Shown here: positions 24,048 through 30,752 of the stretch, one piece after another
How positions within the stretch are numbered: the stretch's first letter is position 1
Layout of the letters: each line of letters starts with the position of its first letter
Position numbers and translations under genes: made by a program
The notes under the pieces: model-generated
Databases searched by the model: none
Told to the model about the DNA's origin: nothing
The model's input: only the letters and a program-made list of their open reading frames with translations
Virus record (IMG/VR): IMGVR_UViG_3300034061_001919
Location: 1-30,752 of that record
Origin: a virus
Direction: 5' to 3' (one strand)
DNA length: 30,752 nt

Positions 24048-25430
24048 TTAATTATTATTTTGTTCTTTTTGCTTTCTTCTTTCCATAAGTTCTTTAACTC
24101 TTTGACGTTGTCTTTCTTCTTTTTGTTCTTCAACACCCAAGAATGTCATTGAGCTTTCGGTATCAATTTCTAACATACCATTATCAAACTTACAATTTTC
24201 AAATACGATACCATCATCTCCTATTCTTGATTTTGTGATGGCGATTGTTGCTAATTTCATTTCTTTTTGTTGTAATGTTTTAGCAACAGAGATAATAACG
24301 TGTCCCACTTGTGCTTTCTTGATTGAACCCCCCATTTGATCGGTTGTTACAACTTCGGCAGATATTGAATTTCTATTTCCTTGTGTTGCTGTCCATCCTA
24401 CAAGGTTTAATTCGTGACACATTGCTTCAAATCCTCTCATTACCGAACCCTCACTTTTCCATTCATCACCCAAATTTTTATCTGGAACGACACAATCGAT
24501 GTAATCTAACAACACCATATCAATTTTTGTTCCATCAGCAATCATTTTTCTGATTTGGTTTTTAATTTGGTTCATAGTTACCGTATCGGATGGTAATTTT
24601 TTAAGGATTAATTCATTTGGCATTGTTGTTTTGATTTCATTAACCTTATTCATAACAAGTTCTTTTTTGTCTGACAATTCGTCAGGGTGAATCTTTGTCC
24701 AAAGTGTAAAATGTTTCCTTTGGATTATCTTCGGGTTGTCTTCAAAAAAGATTTGTAGAACATTGTATCCCAAGTTGAATGCGTGGTTTGATATCTTTGT
24801 TAAAAGGGTTGATTTTCCAACCCCTGTTGGTGCCAAAACAACACCTATTTCTCCTTTTGCCAAACCTCCTTTAAGGAGTCTATCAATACCAGGGATTCCC
24901 ATCGGGATAGGATGTCTGAAATCATCATCCAATACCTGATCCAAGTTACTAAAGACATTCAACATACTTGTGTCTTTCTCTCCTACTTGGAGTGCCTCTC
25001 TAAACATTTCTTCAATGGTGTCATAGTTTTCAAACTCACCACCGTCAACGATTTTTTGGGCCTTATTCATTACTTTAATAACCTCTTCTTGTTTACAAAA
25101 CTTAAGAGCCTTTTCTTGGACAAATTCCCCCCCATCAATAGGTGCATCCTTGATTTTCTTAATCATATCCAAAACAATCTTGGATGCCATTTCTTGTTGT
25201 AATTCCGATTTTGTAACTTGCTCTAACGTGTCAAAGGAAGGAGTGTGGTTATACTTTTTATAGTACTCCTTAACCATCTGAATAATAATTTTAAAATACT
25301 TATTTTCAAAATAACTCGGAGAAATTACATCAATAATTGATTGAGAAAAATCTTTGTCCACGATAATTTGATTCAATAATTGAATCTGAAAATTGTTACC
25401 TAAATAGTCAAAATTTTTATTCGTCGCCAT
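24048..25430 (-). CDS. Replicative DNA helicase, DnaB/T4 gp41-like (460 aa)
   Basis: A ring helicase of the DnaB/gp41 family that unwinds the replication fork. The N-terminal helical domain (about 1-150) is followed by a RecA-type core. Numbered from the start chosen here: GVVLAPTGVGKSTLL with Walker A APTGVGKST at 200-208 (K206), Walker B MVLLDYID at 305-312 (D309), and GGSIKKAQVGHVIISVAKT late in the core. A charged, Gln/Arg-rich tail (QKEERQRQRVKELMERRKQKEQ) ends the protein. I chose the ATG at 25430 (MATNKNF) because it gives the usual family N-terminus and is preceded by an A-rich stretch. An upstream in-frame ATG at 25466 would add 12 residues and overlap the previous stop as ATGA; this cannot be excluded. 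Same cluster as uvsX and the 5' nuclease. Confidence 0.9.
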   Translation of the reverse strand: MATNKNFDYLGNNFQIQLLNQIIVDKDFSQSIIDVISPSYFENKYFKIIIQMVKEYYKKYNHTPSFDTLEQVTKSELQQEMASKIVLDMIKKIKDAPIDGGEFVQEKALKFCKQEEVIKVMNKAQKIVDGGEFENYDTIEEMFREALQVGEKDTSMLNVFSNLDQVLDDDFRHPIPMGIPGIDRLLKGGLAKGEIGVVLAPTGVGKSTLLTKISNHAFNLGYNVLQIFFEDNPKIIQRKHFTLWTKIHPDELSDKKELVMNKVNEIKTTMPNELILKKLPSDTVTMNQIKNQIRKMIADGTKIDMVLLDYIDCVVPDKNLGDEWKSEGSVMRGFEAMCHELNLVGWTATQGNRNSISAEVVTTDQMGGSIKKAQVGHVIISVAKTLQQKEMKLATIAITKSRIGDDGIVFENCKFDNGMLEIDTESSMTFLGVEEQKEERQRQRVKELMERRKQKEQNNN

Positions 25431-25452
25431 ACTTTTTTTCTCTCTTGTAAAG

Positions 25453-25459
25453 ATAAATA
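25453..25459 (-). promoter_or_regulatory. TATTTAT element upstream of the helicase
   Basis: TATTTATC on the coding strand, 22 bases upstream of the preferred helicase ATG (25430), partly over the end of the 149-aa gene's spacer. It is the only copy seen in front of a replication gene, so it may be a chance match in A/T-rich DNA. Confidence 0.2.
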
Positions 25460-25462
25460 CTA

Positions 25463-25912
25463 TCAAGCCAGTTTAAATCCAGCGTATTCAAAATTAAATT
25501 TTTTACCTGAAAAAATGTCAGTTAATTCAGATAGTATACCTTTTAGTTGTGGGCGTAGATCCACAGTATATCTTACCTTTGGTGGGTACAATTTTGCATC
25601 AAACACTCTATGACAAATTGTCATATCTCCAATCTTAATTATGAGATTAAAATTCTCATCACCATCGGTATTTGATGTGTTTAGAATGTCAGGATTTTCC
25701 TGAATTTCATATTGATTATCCATCATATAGACAATGGTTCTCATTTTTAAATCCCTTTGGATTTTGTTACAAAGATCTGTAATATATTCATACAGATTTG
25801 TTGATGTTCTAGATTTTGGATTGAACCCTCTAACATTAAAGAACCTTTGAACGATAATGTTTTCGTTACACTTTAAAAGGAATTCAACTTTTGTGAAATC
25901 TTGCTCTTTCAT
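25463..25912 (-). CDS. Uncharacterised protein in the replication cluster (149 aa)
   Basis: I do not recognise this family. It is a soluble, mixed alpha/beta sequence with TVEF-like beta start (FTKVEFLLKCNENIIVQRFFNVRGFNP), a helix (NLYEYITDLCNKIQRDLK), and a distinctive CHRVFDAKLYPPKVRYTVDLRP segment (residues about 101-122) that looks conserved and basic. It lies four bases after the 5' nuclease and overlaps or abuts the helicase start, so it is co-expressed with the replisome genes. A replisome accessory role (for example, loader or DNA-binding factor) is possible by position only; it does not resemble T4 gp59 or gp61 to my eye. Confidence 0.65.
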   Translation of the reverse strand: MKEQDFTKVEFLLKCNENIIVQRFFNVRGFNPKSRTSTNLYEYITDLCNKIQRDLKMRTIVYMMDNQYEIQENPDILNTSNTDGDENFNLIIKIGDMTICHRVFDAKLYPPKVRYTVDLRPQLKGILSELTDIFSGKKFNFEYAGFKLA

Positions 25913-25916
25913 AATT

Positions 25917-26921
25917 TTACTTTTTGTTTTTGTAATTTGACTTTTCTTTTCTTGTTAATTTTAAAAATGGTTTCAAAAAATTTACCCACGCATCGTCTCC
26001 TTTTGGTAGAAACTTGAAGAACCCGTCTTCCATCATCATTTTAATTAGATTCCTATATCCTCTACCATCAGGATCTAAACTTTCCGAATAATATAGTTTA
26101 ACATATTCCTTTCCTTCATCACTTATCATTGGTGTTCCCAAATCTACTAATTTTTCGTTAATTAAAAAGAATGTTTCCCCTAATATTCCTTCTTTTGTTT
26201 TACCTTCAATAATATTTTTAAGAACTACACTACTTTTTTCTTCTATAAGTTCCTTACTTCTTGTTAAAATATCCGTAAAAGAAATTTCATTTTCAAGTAT
26301 TTCAGGAAACAATTTAACTAATGTTTTTTCACCTAATAATGATATCCCATCAATATTATCTGATGTATCACCAGCCAAAATTTTAAATGTTTTAATATTA
26401 AAATGCGGAATTTCAAATACCTTTAGTTTAATTTTATCACCATTTTTATAATACTTTTTTTGTTTTGGTGAATAAATGTTAACTTTTTCTGATATTAATT
26501 GTGTTAAATCTTTGTCACTTGAAAATATTGTTTTTATTTCATCTCCCGATATTTGACAATAATATGCTATCAAGTCATCCGCTTCCGAATTTTCAACTTC
26601 AATTTGTCTAACAAACATCTCTTCAAGATATTGTTTAACTCTATTTTTTTGTTTTACAAATGAATATACTTGTTCTTCATCGGATGGTGATTTCCTGTTC
26701 ATCTTATATTTTGGGTATATAAGTTTTCTTTGTGATGAATTACCATCACCATCCCAAAATACGACAACCTTATTGTAGTTTGTTTCTTCAAGAAATTTTC
26801 GTAAGGTATTTAGAAAATGCCAAATACCCCCGACGTGTTCATTTTTGTTAAAAAAATCTTTAACTCCGTGAAACCCTATTTTTAATAAGTTATTACCATC
26901 AACAACTAATGTGTTAGTCAT
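25917..26921 (-). CDS. 5'-3' exonuclease / RNase H, FEN-like (334 aa)
   Basis: A 5' nuclease of the T4 RNase H / FEN-1 / polymerase I 5'-nuclease family, which removes RNA primers and flaps during lagging-strand synthesis. The acidic metal-binding residues are in place: D8 (VVDGNN), D57 and D59 (FWDGDG), E113-D115-D116 (SEADD), D136 and D138 (SSDKD), and D185 and D188 (GDTSDNIDGI), the last within the helix-three-turn-helix DNA-binding part (DNIDGISLLGEKTLVKLFP). The basic IYPKYKMNRK segment (68-77) is the usual arch-side motif. Length is close to T4 Rnh (305 aa). It lies 31 bases after uvsX. The C-terminal tail is Lys-rich (TRKEKSNYKNKK). Confidence 0.88.
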   Translation of the reverse strand: MTNTLVVDGNNLLKIGFHGVKDFFNKNEHVGGIWHFLNTLRKFLEETNYNKVVVFWDGDGNSSQRKLIYPKYKMNRKSPSDEEQVYSFVKQKNRVKQYLEEMFVRQIEVENSEADDLIAYYCQISGDEIKTIFSSDKDLTQLISEKVNIYSPKQKKYYKNGDKIKLKVFEIPHFNIKTFKILAGDTSDNIDGISLLGEKTLVKLFPEILENEISFTDILTRSKELIEEKSSVVLKNIIEGKTKEGILGETFFLINEKLVDLGTPMISDEGKEYVKLYYSESLDPDGRGYRNLIKMMMEDGFFKFLPKGDDAWVNFLKPFLKLTRKEKSNYKNKK

Positions 26922-26952
26922 TTAAATTTTTCTTAATTGATTCTACAATTTG

Positions 26953-27933
26953 TTACTCGTCTTCTTCTTTGGTTTCATCTAACGTATAATTAGCATCTCC
27001 CAATTTTTCAACCCAATAATCTGAATATTCTTTTTTGTATTTGTCCAATGATTCTTTAGTGTCTGCAATATAACCTTGTGGAACCGCAATAATCTTACCG
27101 TCTTTATAACCTAACCCATTTACGTGATTCTTCAGGATTGATATTTTTGTTCTAATCGCAAATGATATCTTCCTACCATTTTTAACCGCATCTATATGAC
27201 TAATACCCGCCTTCTTTTGGTTACCAAACAAAAACACTAATGAGGATGCTAACCATAATGCCTCACCTCCCTTAGCTTTGATTTCAGGTTGTCCAAATGG
27301 ATTATCGGGTAATAGAACCCAAGGTTGATTTAATACAACTAAAGTGTTGTAATACGGATATTCTTCTTTTTTAGATTTAGATATTCTTGAATGGATTCCC
27401 ATTCCAATTTTATCCGCTAAAACTTTTGCGTTGTGCATACCACCACCTTTTCCATCAAATGTCATTTGACAAGGAATACTCCCAATACTATCCCAAAGGA
27501 ATAATAAATTATAAGGGATGTCACCTTTTTCTTGTGCGTCTAATATATCGTTAATAAAATCTGTTGCTTGTTCTATAACATCAAAAGAATCATTAAATAT
27601 GAACATACCATCATATTCACCGTGTTCGTTCAGTTCCGCTTCCAACCCTAATTCAATTGCGTGACTCCATGACCATTTCTTTTCAGTTATAATAAAAACA
27701 GGTAAGTGTCCTTTCTTTTGTGCATCTGCCGCGGCAAGAATCATTGCAGTTGTTTTTGATGTATTTGAGTGTCCCAAAAACATATTAATACCACCCATAA
27801 CAGGTCCAGGTAATCCACAAGACTCCAAAAACGCCTCACCACAATTATAATAACTTTCGGGTTTGTATTTTGTTTTTGTTGAGAATTTACCTTTTATAGT
27901 ATCTAATGATATTTCTTTTTTCTTAATTGCCAT
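26953..27933 (-). CDS. uvsX: UvsX-type RecA-like recombinase (326 aa)
   Basis: A strand-exchange ATPase for recombination-dependent replication and repair. The core has a divergent Walker A, GHSNTSKTT (54-62, K60), in which the glycine before lysine is replaced by serine; T4 UvsX likewise departs from consensus there (GPSKSFKS). Walker B is NLLFLWDSIGS (142-152, D148). The GGGMHNAKVLADK segment and LVVLNQPW strand follow the RecA-core order, and KAKGGEALWLASSLVFLF (about 224-241) is the L2-region equivalent. It is shorter than T4 UvsX (391 aa) and ends in an acidic tail (LDETKEEDE). The gene follows a terminator hairpin by about 24 bases, so it is expressed by read-through from gp32 or from a promoter I could not identify. 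Confidence 0.9.
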   Translation of the reverse strand: MAIKKKEISLDTIKGKFSTKTKYKPESYYNCGEAFLESCGLPGPVMGGINMFLGHSNTSKTTAMILAAADAQKKGHLPVFIITEKKWSWSHAIELGLEAELNEHGEYDGMFIFNDSFDVIEQATDFINDILDAQEKGDIPYNLLFLWDSIGSIPCQMTFDGKGGGMHNAKVLADKIGMGIHSRISKSKKEEYPYYNTLVVLNQPWVLLPDNPFGQPEIKAKGGEALWLASSLVFLFGNQKKAGISHIDAVKNGRKISFAIRTKISILKNHVNGLGYKDGKIIAVPQGYIADTKESLDKYKKEYSDYWVEKLGDANYTLDETKEEDE

Positions 27934-27957
27934 AATGATTTTATTTTAAATAAAGAT

Positions 27958-27990
27958 AAAAAAAGGTAGTGACTTTGTAAATCACTACCT
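27958..27990 (-). terminator. Intrinsic terminator between gp32-like gene and uvsX
   Basis: On the coding strand AGGTAGTGA (27990-27982), nine-base loop, TCACTACCT (27972-27964), then seven T residues (27964-27958). This is a 9-bp perfect stem with U-tract. It would set a higher transcript level for the single-strand binding protein than for the downstream replication genes. Confidence 0.88.
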
Positions 27991-28009
27991 CCGAATTTTG
28001 GAACCTTTT

Positions 28010-28873
28010 TTAGAAAGGTAATTCTTCATCTACCTCCTCATTTACTTGAGGGTCTTCAACCTTGGTTTCTTGTTTTTTAGAACCACCAATTGATACTTCA
28101 GAAATTTCGTTATTACCATAAACGTAACCACCTTTTTCAGAATCCCATTTTGGAGTTTCTCCACGAGCAATCGCTTCAAGATATTCTACAGGTTTCTTTG
28201 AGTAAACATCTTCCCAAGTTAACTCGTCTCCAACCCAAGTTGCCATAGTATCCTCATCTTCGTGAATTGGTGTTGGATCATCATACATAACTGTTTGGAT
28301 TACGGTGTAGAAAGCTCCTTTAGGTGTTTTTGCCTTTGTAAGTTCAAGGATGAGGTCTCTACCTTTATCAGGATCGGTTATATCACCTTTCGCTTTCCAA
28401 ATTGGAATAATTTTGTCCAAGATACCTTCTTGTTTGTAGTTGTGCTTGAACCTCCAAAACTTAACCCCGTCTTGTTCGTTATCACGATCAATTACTTTTA
28501 CAATATAAAACTTACGTGCTTTGTATTGTTTTGCCAATTCTTTGTCAGAATCTCTACCAGTTGACATTAGTTCGTCATACACATCATTGAGTGGTGAACG
28601 CTCATTGTCATTTTTTCCTGGATCATAAAACTTTTGCCATTTACCGTCTACTTGTACTTCGTGAAACCATACCTCTTTGAATGGGGATGTTCCGTCAGTT
28701 GTTGGTAAAATTCTGATTCTTTTTTGTGCTTGTTTCTCGTTATCTCTGAGAATTGCCGCAAAATATTTCTTCATCCTTTCGTCTTGTGACATTTTTGAAG
28801 TAGAGGATGAACTACTTTGGGTTGATTGCTCGTACTGAGCCAAAACCGCATCTAAAACATTGTTTGTCGCCAT
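28010..28873 (-). CDS. Single-stranded DNA-binding protein, T4 gp32-like (287 aa)
   Basis: Coats single-stranded DNA at the fork and coordinates replication proteins. It has the gp32 layout: a basic/Ser-rich N-terminal region (SSSSSTSKMSQDERMKKYF, for cooperative binding), an OB-fold core with RIRILPTTDGTSPFKEVWFHEVQVDGKWQKFYDP (53-85), the ARKFYIVKVIDRDNEQDGVKFWRFKHNYKQEGILDKI region (119-155), and an acidic C-terminal tail ending DEELPF, like the protein-interaction tips of SSBs. Length is near T4 gp32 (301 aa). The zinc-binding cysteines of T4 gp32 are absent: there is no cysteine in the protein. The gene has its own sigma70-like promoter and a terminator on each side, which suits a product needed in large amounts. 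Confidence 0.85.
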   Translation of the reverse strand: MATNNVLDAVLAQYEQSTQSSSSSTSKMSQDERMKKYFAAILRDNEKQAQKRIRILPTTDGTSPFKEVWFHEVQVDGKWQKFYDPGKNDNERSPLNDVYDELMSTGRDSDKELAKQYKARKFYIVKVIDRDNEQDGVKFWRFKHNYKQEGILDKIIPIWKAKGDITDPDKGRDLILELTKAKTPKGAFYTVIQTVMYDDPTPIHEDEDTMATWVGDELTWEDVYSKKPVEYLEAIARGETPKWDSEKGGYVYGNNEISEVSIGGSKKQETKVEDPQVNEEVDEELPF

Positions 28874-28904
28874 ATATTTGTGTTATTAAAAGTTTACAAT
28901 AGAA

Positions 28905-28933
28905 AGTATATAATAAAAAAGTGTCGCAGTCAA
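28905..28933 (-). promoter_or_regulatory. Sigma70-like promoter for the gp32-like gene
   Basis: On the coding strand: TTGACT (28933-28928), 17-base spacer, TATACT (28910-28905). This differs from the TTGACA-N17-TATAAT consensus by one base in each box. The predicted start site is near 28898, giving a leader of about 25 bases before the ATG at 28873. It lies just after the upstream hairpin terminator. Bacteroidota housekeeping promoters usually prefer TAnnTTTG near -7, which this only partly resembles. Confidence 0.6.
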
Positions 28934-28942
28934 TATGTATTC

Positions 28943-28981
28943 AAAAATTTTGAGAAGGACATTGGTGTCCCTCTCAAAATT
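28943..28981 (-). terminator. Intrinsic terminator after the 225-aa gene
   Basis: Two 16-base arms (28946-28961 and 28966-28981) pair with one mismatch around a 4-base loop, followed on the coding strand by T5. The arms are TGTCC...AATTTTGAGA type with an outer A/T-rich part. The stop codon of the 225-aa gene (28980-28982) overlaps the outer stem. Strong terminator, separating region A from the replication block. Confidence 0.9.
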
Positions 28982-29657
28982 AAGGCATCATATCTTCGTC
29001 ATCAAAAGTATCAAAAGTTGTTTTAATTTCTTTAGGTGAAAAATCTTCCACTTCATCAGTCGTTAAAACATATTCATTCTTGCCCGATTTTTCCATCTCT
29101 TCCATTTTGTCTTCAAAAAAATCAGACAATTTTTGTTTAAACGGTCCTGAATCTAAACTTCTTAATTCTAATTTTTCTTCAGGTGTTTTTGGGCGATATT
29201 TTTCAAATTTTTGTTCAAGTGAATTAACAGCATCAATCAATCCATCCATTTCTTTAAGTTTAGATTCTAAACTCTCCAATTGTCCAAATAGTTGATTAAA
29301 ATATTCTTCTTGTTTTTGTTCTATATTTTTTTGTGAATCTACCAAATCAGTAATCTCCAATTCTTCTTTGTCTTCTTCATCTTTACCAACTTCTTCTACA
29401 TCGGGGTCTGTCGCAACATCCACAGGTGCTGGAGTTTCGCCTTCTGCAGGTGGTGCAGGTGGTGCGGGTGCTCCTGCCGCATCTCCAGGAGGTGGAGGTA
29501 ACGCTCCTGCTGCATCTCCAGGAGGTGGGGGTAACGCTCCTGCTGCCAGATCTTCTGGCGGTGGGGGTAATGCTCCTGCCGCGTCTTGTTCAAAAATATA
29601 ATTGTTAATTGAGTTATATCTTTTTATTTCTTCAATTATTTTTTTATCAATTTTCAT
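28980..29657 (-). CDS. Acidic coiled-coil protein with Pro/Ala repeat linker (225 aa)
   Basis: Three parts: a basic amphipathic N-terminal helix (MKIDKKIIEEIKRYNSINNYIFEQ), a Pro/Ala/Gly linker of three AAGALPPPP units plus a degenerate fourth (25-70), and a highly acidic C-terminal part with a coiled coil (about 105-155: DSQKNIEQKQEEYFNQLFGQLESLESKLKEMDGLIDAVNSLEQKFEKY). No cysteine and no known enzyme motif. Small acidic coiled-coil proteins with flexible linkers are found among prohead core or scaffold proteins of T4-like phages, but I see no specific match, so this is a suggestion only. It starts three bases after the 74-aa gene and is ended by a strong terminator. The linker is a local G/C-rich island in an A/T-rich genome. 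Confidence 0.7.
   Translation of the reverse strand: MKIDKKIIEEIKRYNSINNYIFEQDAAGALPPPPEDLAAGALPPPPGDAAGALPPPPGDAAGAPAPPAPPAEGETPAPVDVATDPDVEEVGKDEEDKEELEITDLVDSQKNIEQKQEEYFNQLFGQLESLESKLKEMDGLIDAVNSLEQKFEKYRPKTPEEKLELRSLDSGPFKQKLSDFFEDKMEEMEKSGKNEYVLTTDEVEDFSPKEIKTTFDTFDDEDMMP
29448..29585 (-). repeat. 33-bp tandem repeats encoding DAAGALPPPPG
   Basis: Encodes D-A-A-G-A-L-P-P-P-P-(E/G) (residues 25-35, 36-47 with one extra Leu, 48-58) and a degenerate Pro/Ala unit (59-70). Nucleotide copies are close to identical, so the repeat is likely to change copy number between relatives. A plus-strand Gly/Ala-rich reading of the same DNA is a shadow. Confidence 0.8.
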
Positions 29658-29660
29658 AAT

Positions 29661-29885
29661 TTACCCATTTAAAAGTTGTTTAATACCTGTTTTGGTTTCT
29701 ACTTGTACTTTTCTATTCATATTGACAGTATTGTCAACTCTTTCAATAAGTCCGTCTTTCATTCTGATTGTGTAACAGTCACCTGTATCTAAATCACATA
29801 CTTCTTTAAACCCATTACCCGCATCTTTTTCTGACACTCTTGTATTTTTACCAAGATAGTTATCTAAAATCATTTTTACGCTCAT
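29661..29885 (-). CDS. Small protein of unknown function (74 aa)
   Basis: MSVKMILDNYLGKNTRVSEKD..., a short, charged, soluble sequence with two cysteines (C30, C37) in EVCDLDTGDCYTIRMKDG, which looks like a beta hairpin. No family recognised. It is followed by the 225-aa gene after three bases and preceded by a TATTTATA element 13 bases upstream, so it is a plausible first gene of a small late operon. Coding status is supported by the tight spacing and the upstream element; the function is unknown. Confidence 0.6.
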   Translation of the reverse strand: MSVKMILDNYLGKNTRVSEKDAGNGFKEVCDLDTGDCYTIRMKDGLIERVDNTVNMNRKVQVETKTGIKQLLNG

Positions 29886-29898
29886 AATATTATTTTAT

Positions 29899-29906
29899 TA
29901 TAAATA
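29899..29906 (-). promoter_or_regulatory. TATTTATA element, candidate late promoter box
   Basis: TATTTATA on the coding strand, 13 bases upstream of the ATG at 29885, in the 39-base gap after the 267-aa gene. Spacing is nearly the same as before the 1005-aa fibre gene (14 bases). Confidence 0.35.
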
Positions 29907-29924
29907 TATTCAAGTTGATAAAAA

Positions 29925-30728
29925 TTACAAACTAAATGTAATTGTAAAATTTTGTTTTTGTTCCGTTCTTTCAGTATCAATAGATCCGTCACTTAATACA
30001 GGTATTGATGTTATTTCAAATTTCAATTCATACTGTCCTGGGGTTGTACAATTTACTACTGTTTGAATATCCGCAGCCTCCATAACTAATTGTTTATTTC
30101 CTTGTATTTTATAGTTACTCAAATCAACGTTAGTAACTTGTGTACAGGTACCTGAACCTTTACCGCTTACTAGATTTGCAGTACCTATCTTCCAAAGAGA
30201 TTCTGAGTCTAAGAAGAAGAACTGTACATAATTTAATAATCCTGTTGTTTGATTATACGATATAAATTTCTTAAGAGGTTCTTTAATAACTACTACCTCC
30301 GATGGTGATGGTACAATTCCAGATTGATCAACATATTCCACAAAAGATTCTTTCATCTTTTTTTCAATAAATTTTTTATCCTGTGGTAATAATTTATCAT
30401 ATAAAACATCATTCTTTGTTGGGTAGTCATTCATAAAGAACTTTGTGTATATCTTACCATATCTAGCGTTTTTTGCAAGTGAGCTTGTTAAACCAACACC
30501 ATATGACTTAAACACCTCTGTTTGACTTCCGTATTTTGATATCATAAATTTCACGTAATTAGTGAAGGTATCAAAAGTCGCGATTGGTATATTTAGAGTT
30601 GCCGAACAAAAATATTTTGTTGTCATAAATCCAGATAAACCTTCGCCAAATGGTTTTGTTAATGGAATTAATGAGTAATTATTACCATTCGTTGTAAAAA
30701 CACCAATAGGGGATAAAACTACACTCAT
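29925..30728 (-). CDS. Uncharacterised protein, probably structural (267 aa)
   Basis: No family recognised. A mixed alpha/beta protein with a helical centre (DKLLPQDKKFIEKKMKESFVEYVDQSG) and a beta-rich C-terminal half ending YELKFEITSIPVL...NFTITFSL. Cysteines are few (CTQVTN and NCTTPGQYELKFEI). No membrane segment or signal peptide. The ATG at 30728-30726 lies 24 bases from the window edge, so its upstream context is mostly unseen; an in-frame extension upstream is not supported. The strand-rich C-terminus and position next to other non-replication genes suggest a virion component, but this is weak. Confidence 0.58.
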   Translation of the reverse strand: MSVVLSPIGVFTTNGNNYSLIPLTKPFGEGLSGFMTTKYFCSATLNIPIATFDTFTNYVKFMISKYGSQTEVFKSYGVGLTSSLAKNARYGKIYTKFFMNDYPTKNDVLYDKLLPQDKKFIEKKMKESFVEYVDQSGIVPSPSEVVVIKEPLKKFISYNQTTGLLNYVQFFFLDSESLWKIGTANLVSGKGSGTCTQVTNVDLSNYKIQGNKQLVMEAADIQTVVNCTTPGQYELKFEITSIPVLSDGSIDTERTEQKQNFTITFSL

Positions 30729-30752
30729 TACTGAATATATAAAACCACCAAT

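Noticed and set aside
25431-25466. Helicase start at 25466 (12 extra residues MIVFIFTREKKS)
   Set aside because: Less likely than the ATG at 25430: the extra residues are atypical for the family and overlap a TATTTAT element. Kept as an alternative because it gives an ATGA overlap with the previous gene.
29368-29608. Plus-strand Gly/Ala/Ser-rich ORFs
   Set aside because: They are antisense readings of the Pro/Ala repeat in the 225-aa gene; composition is explained by the G/C-rich repeat.
1-30752. tRNA genes, insertion sequences, integrase or attachment sites
   Set aside because: No cloverleaf-like sequence in any intergenic gap, no transposase or integrase motifs, and no terminal inverted repeats noticed.

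Overview
The window is a stretch of an AT-rich, T4-like (contractile-tailed, myovirus-type) phage genome. Its most likely host is a member of the Bacteroidota, probably a flavobacterium. The phage call rests on recognisable homologues of T4 replication proteins (gp32-like single-strand binding protein, UvsX-type recombinase, RNase H/FEN-type 5' nuclease, DnaB/gp41-type helicase) and of baseplate wedge proteins gp25 and gp6. The host call rests on SprB-type repeats (typical of flavobacterial gliding adhesins) in a tail adhesin, a DUF5522-like cysteine cluster protein, and start codons preceded by A/T-rich sequence instead of GGAGG-type ribosome binding sites. Every supported gene lies on the minus strand, so the reading order is from high to low coordinates. 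No plus-strand gene, tRNA, CRISPR array or insertion sequence is supported, and there is no gap longer than about 110 bases between genes.

Region A (30728 to 28980): three genes of unknown role (267, 74 and 225 aa), the last with a Pro/Ala-rich linker and an acidic coiled-coil region, ended by a strong hairpin terminator. Region B (28873 to 21855): the replication and nucleotide block. It holds the gp32-like protein (with its own sigma70-like promoter and its own terminator), UvsX, 5' nuclease, an unknown 149-aa protein, replicative helicase, a compact adenosylcobalamin-dependent class II ribonucleotide reductase, an unlisted 27-codon ORF and a small CxxC-rich protein, closed by another hairpin. 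Region C (21806 to 1): the morphogenesis block. gp25 and gp6 wedge homologues are followed by a 1751-aa protein in the gp7 position and then a tightly packed run of large structural, tail and adhesin genes. Many of these overlap by one base (TAATG) and are probably translationally coupled. The run ends in a 1005-aa fibre made of about 52 YadA-head-like 15-residue repeats and a partial virion protein cut by the window edge.

Two threads link the genes. First, an 8-mer TATTTATA (or 7-mer TATTTAT), read in the coding direction, recurs in the short intergenic gaps before structural genes and could be a phage late-promoter element. Second, the adhesin genes share modules: the 1000-aa and 749-aa proteins have similar C-terminal domains, and the 749-aa and 100-aa proteins end in nearly the same 18-residue tail. 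This suggests a modular, interlocking set of tail-tip receptor-binding proteins. None of these functional links has been tested here; they are read from sequence alone.
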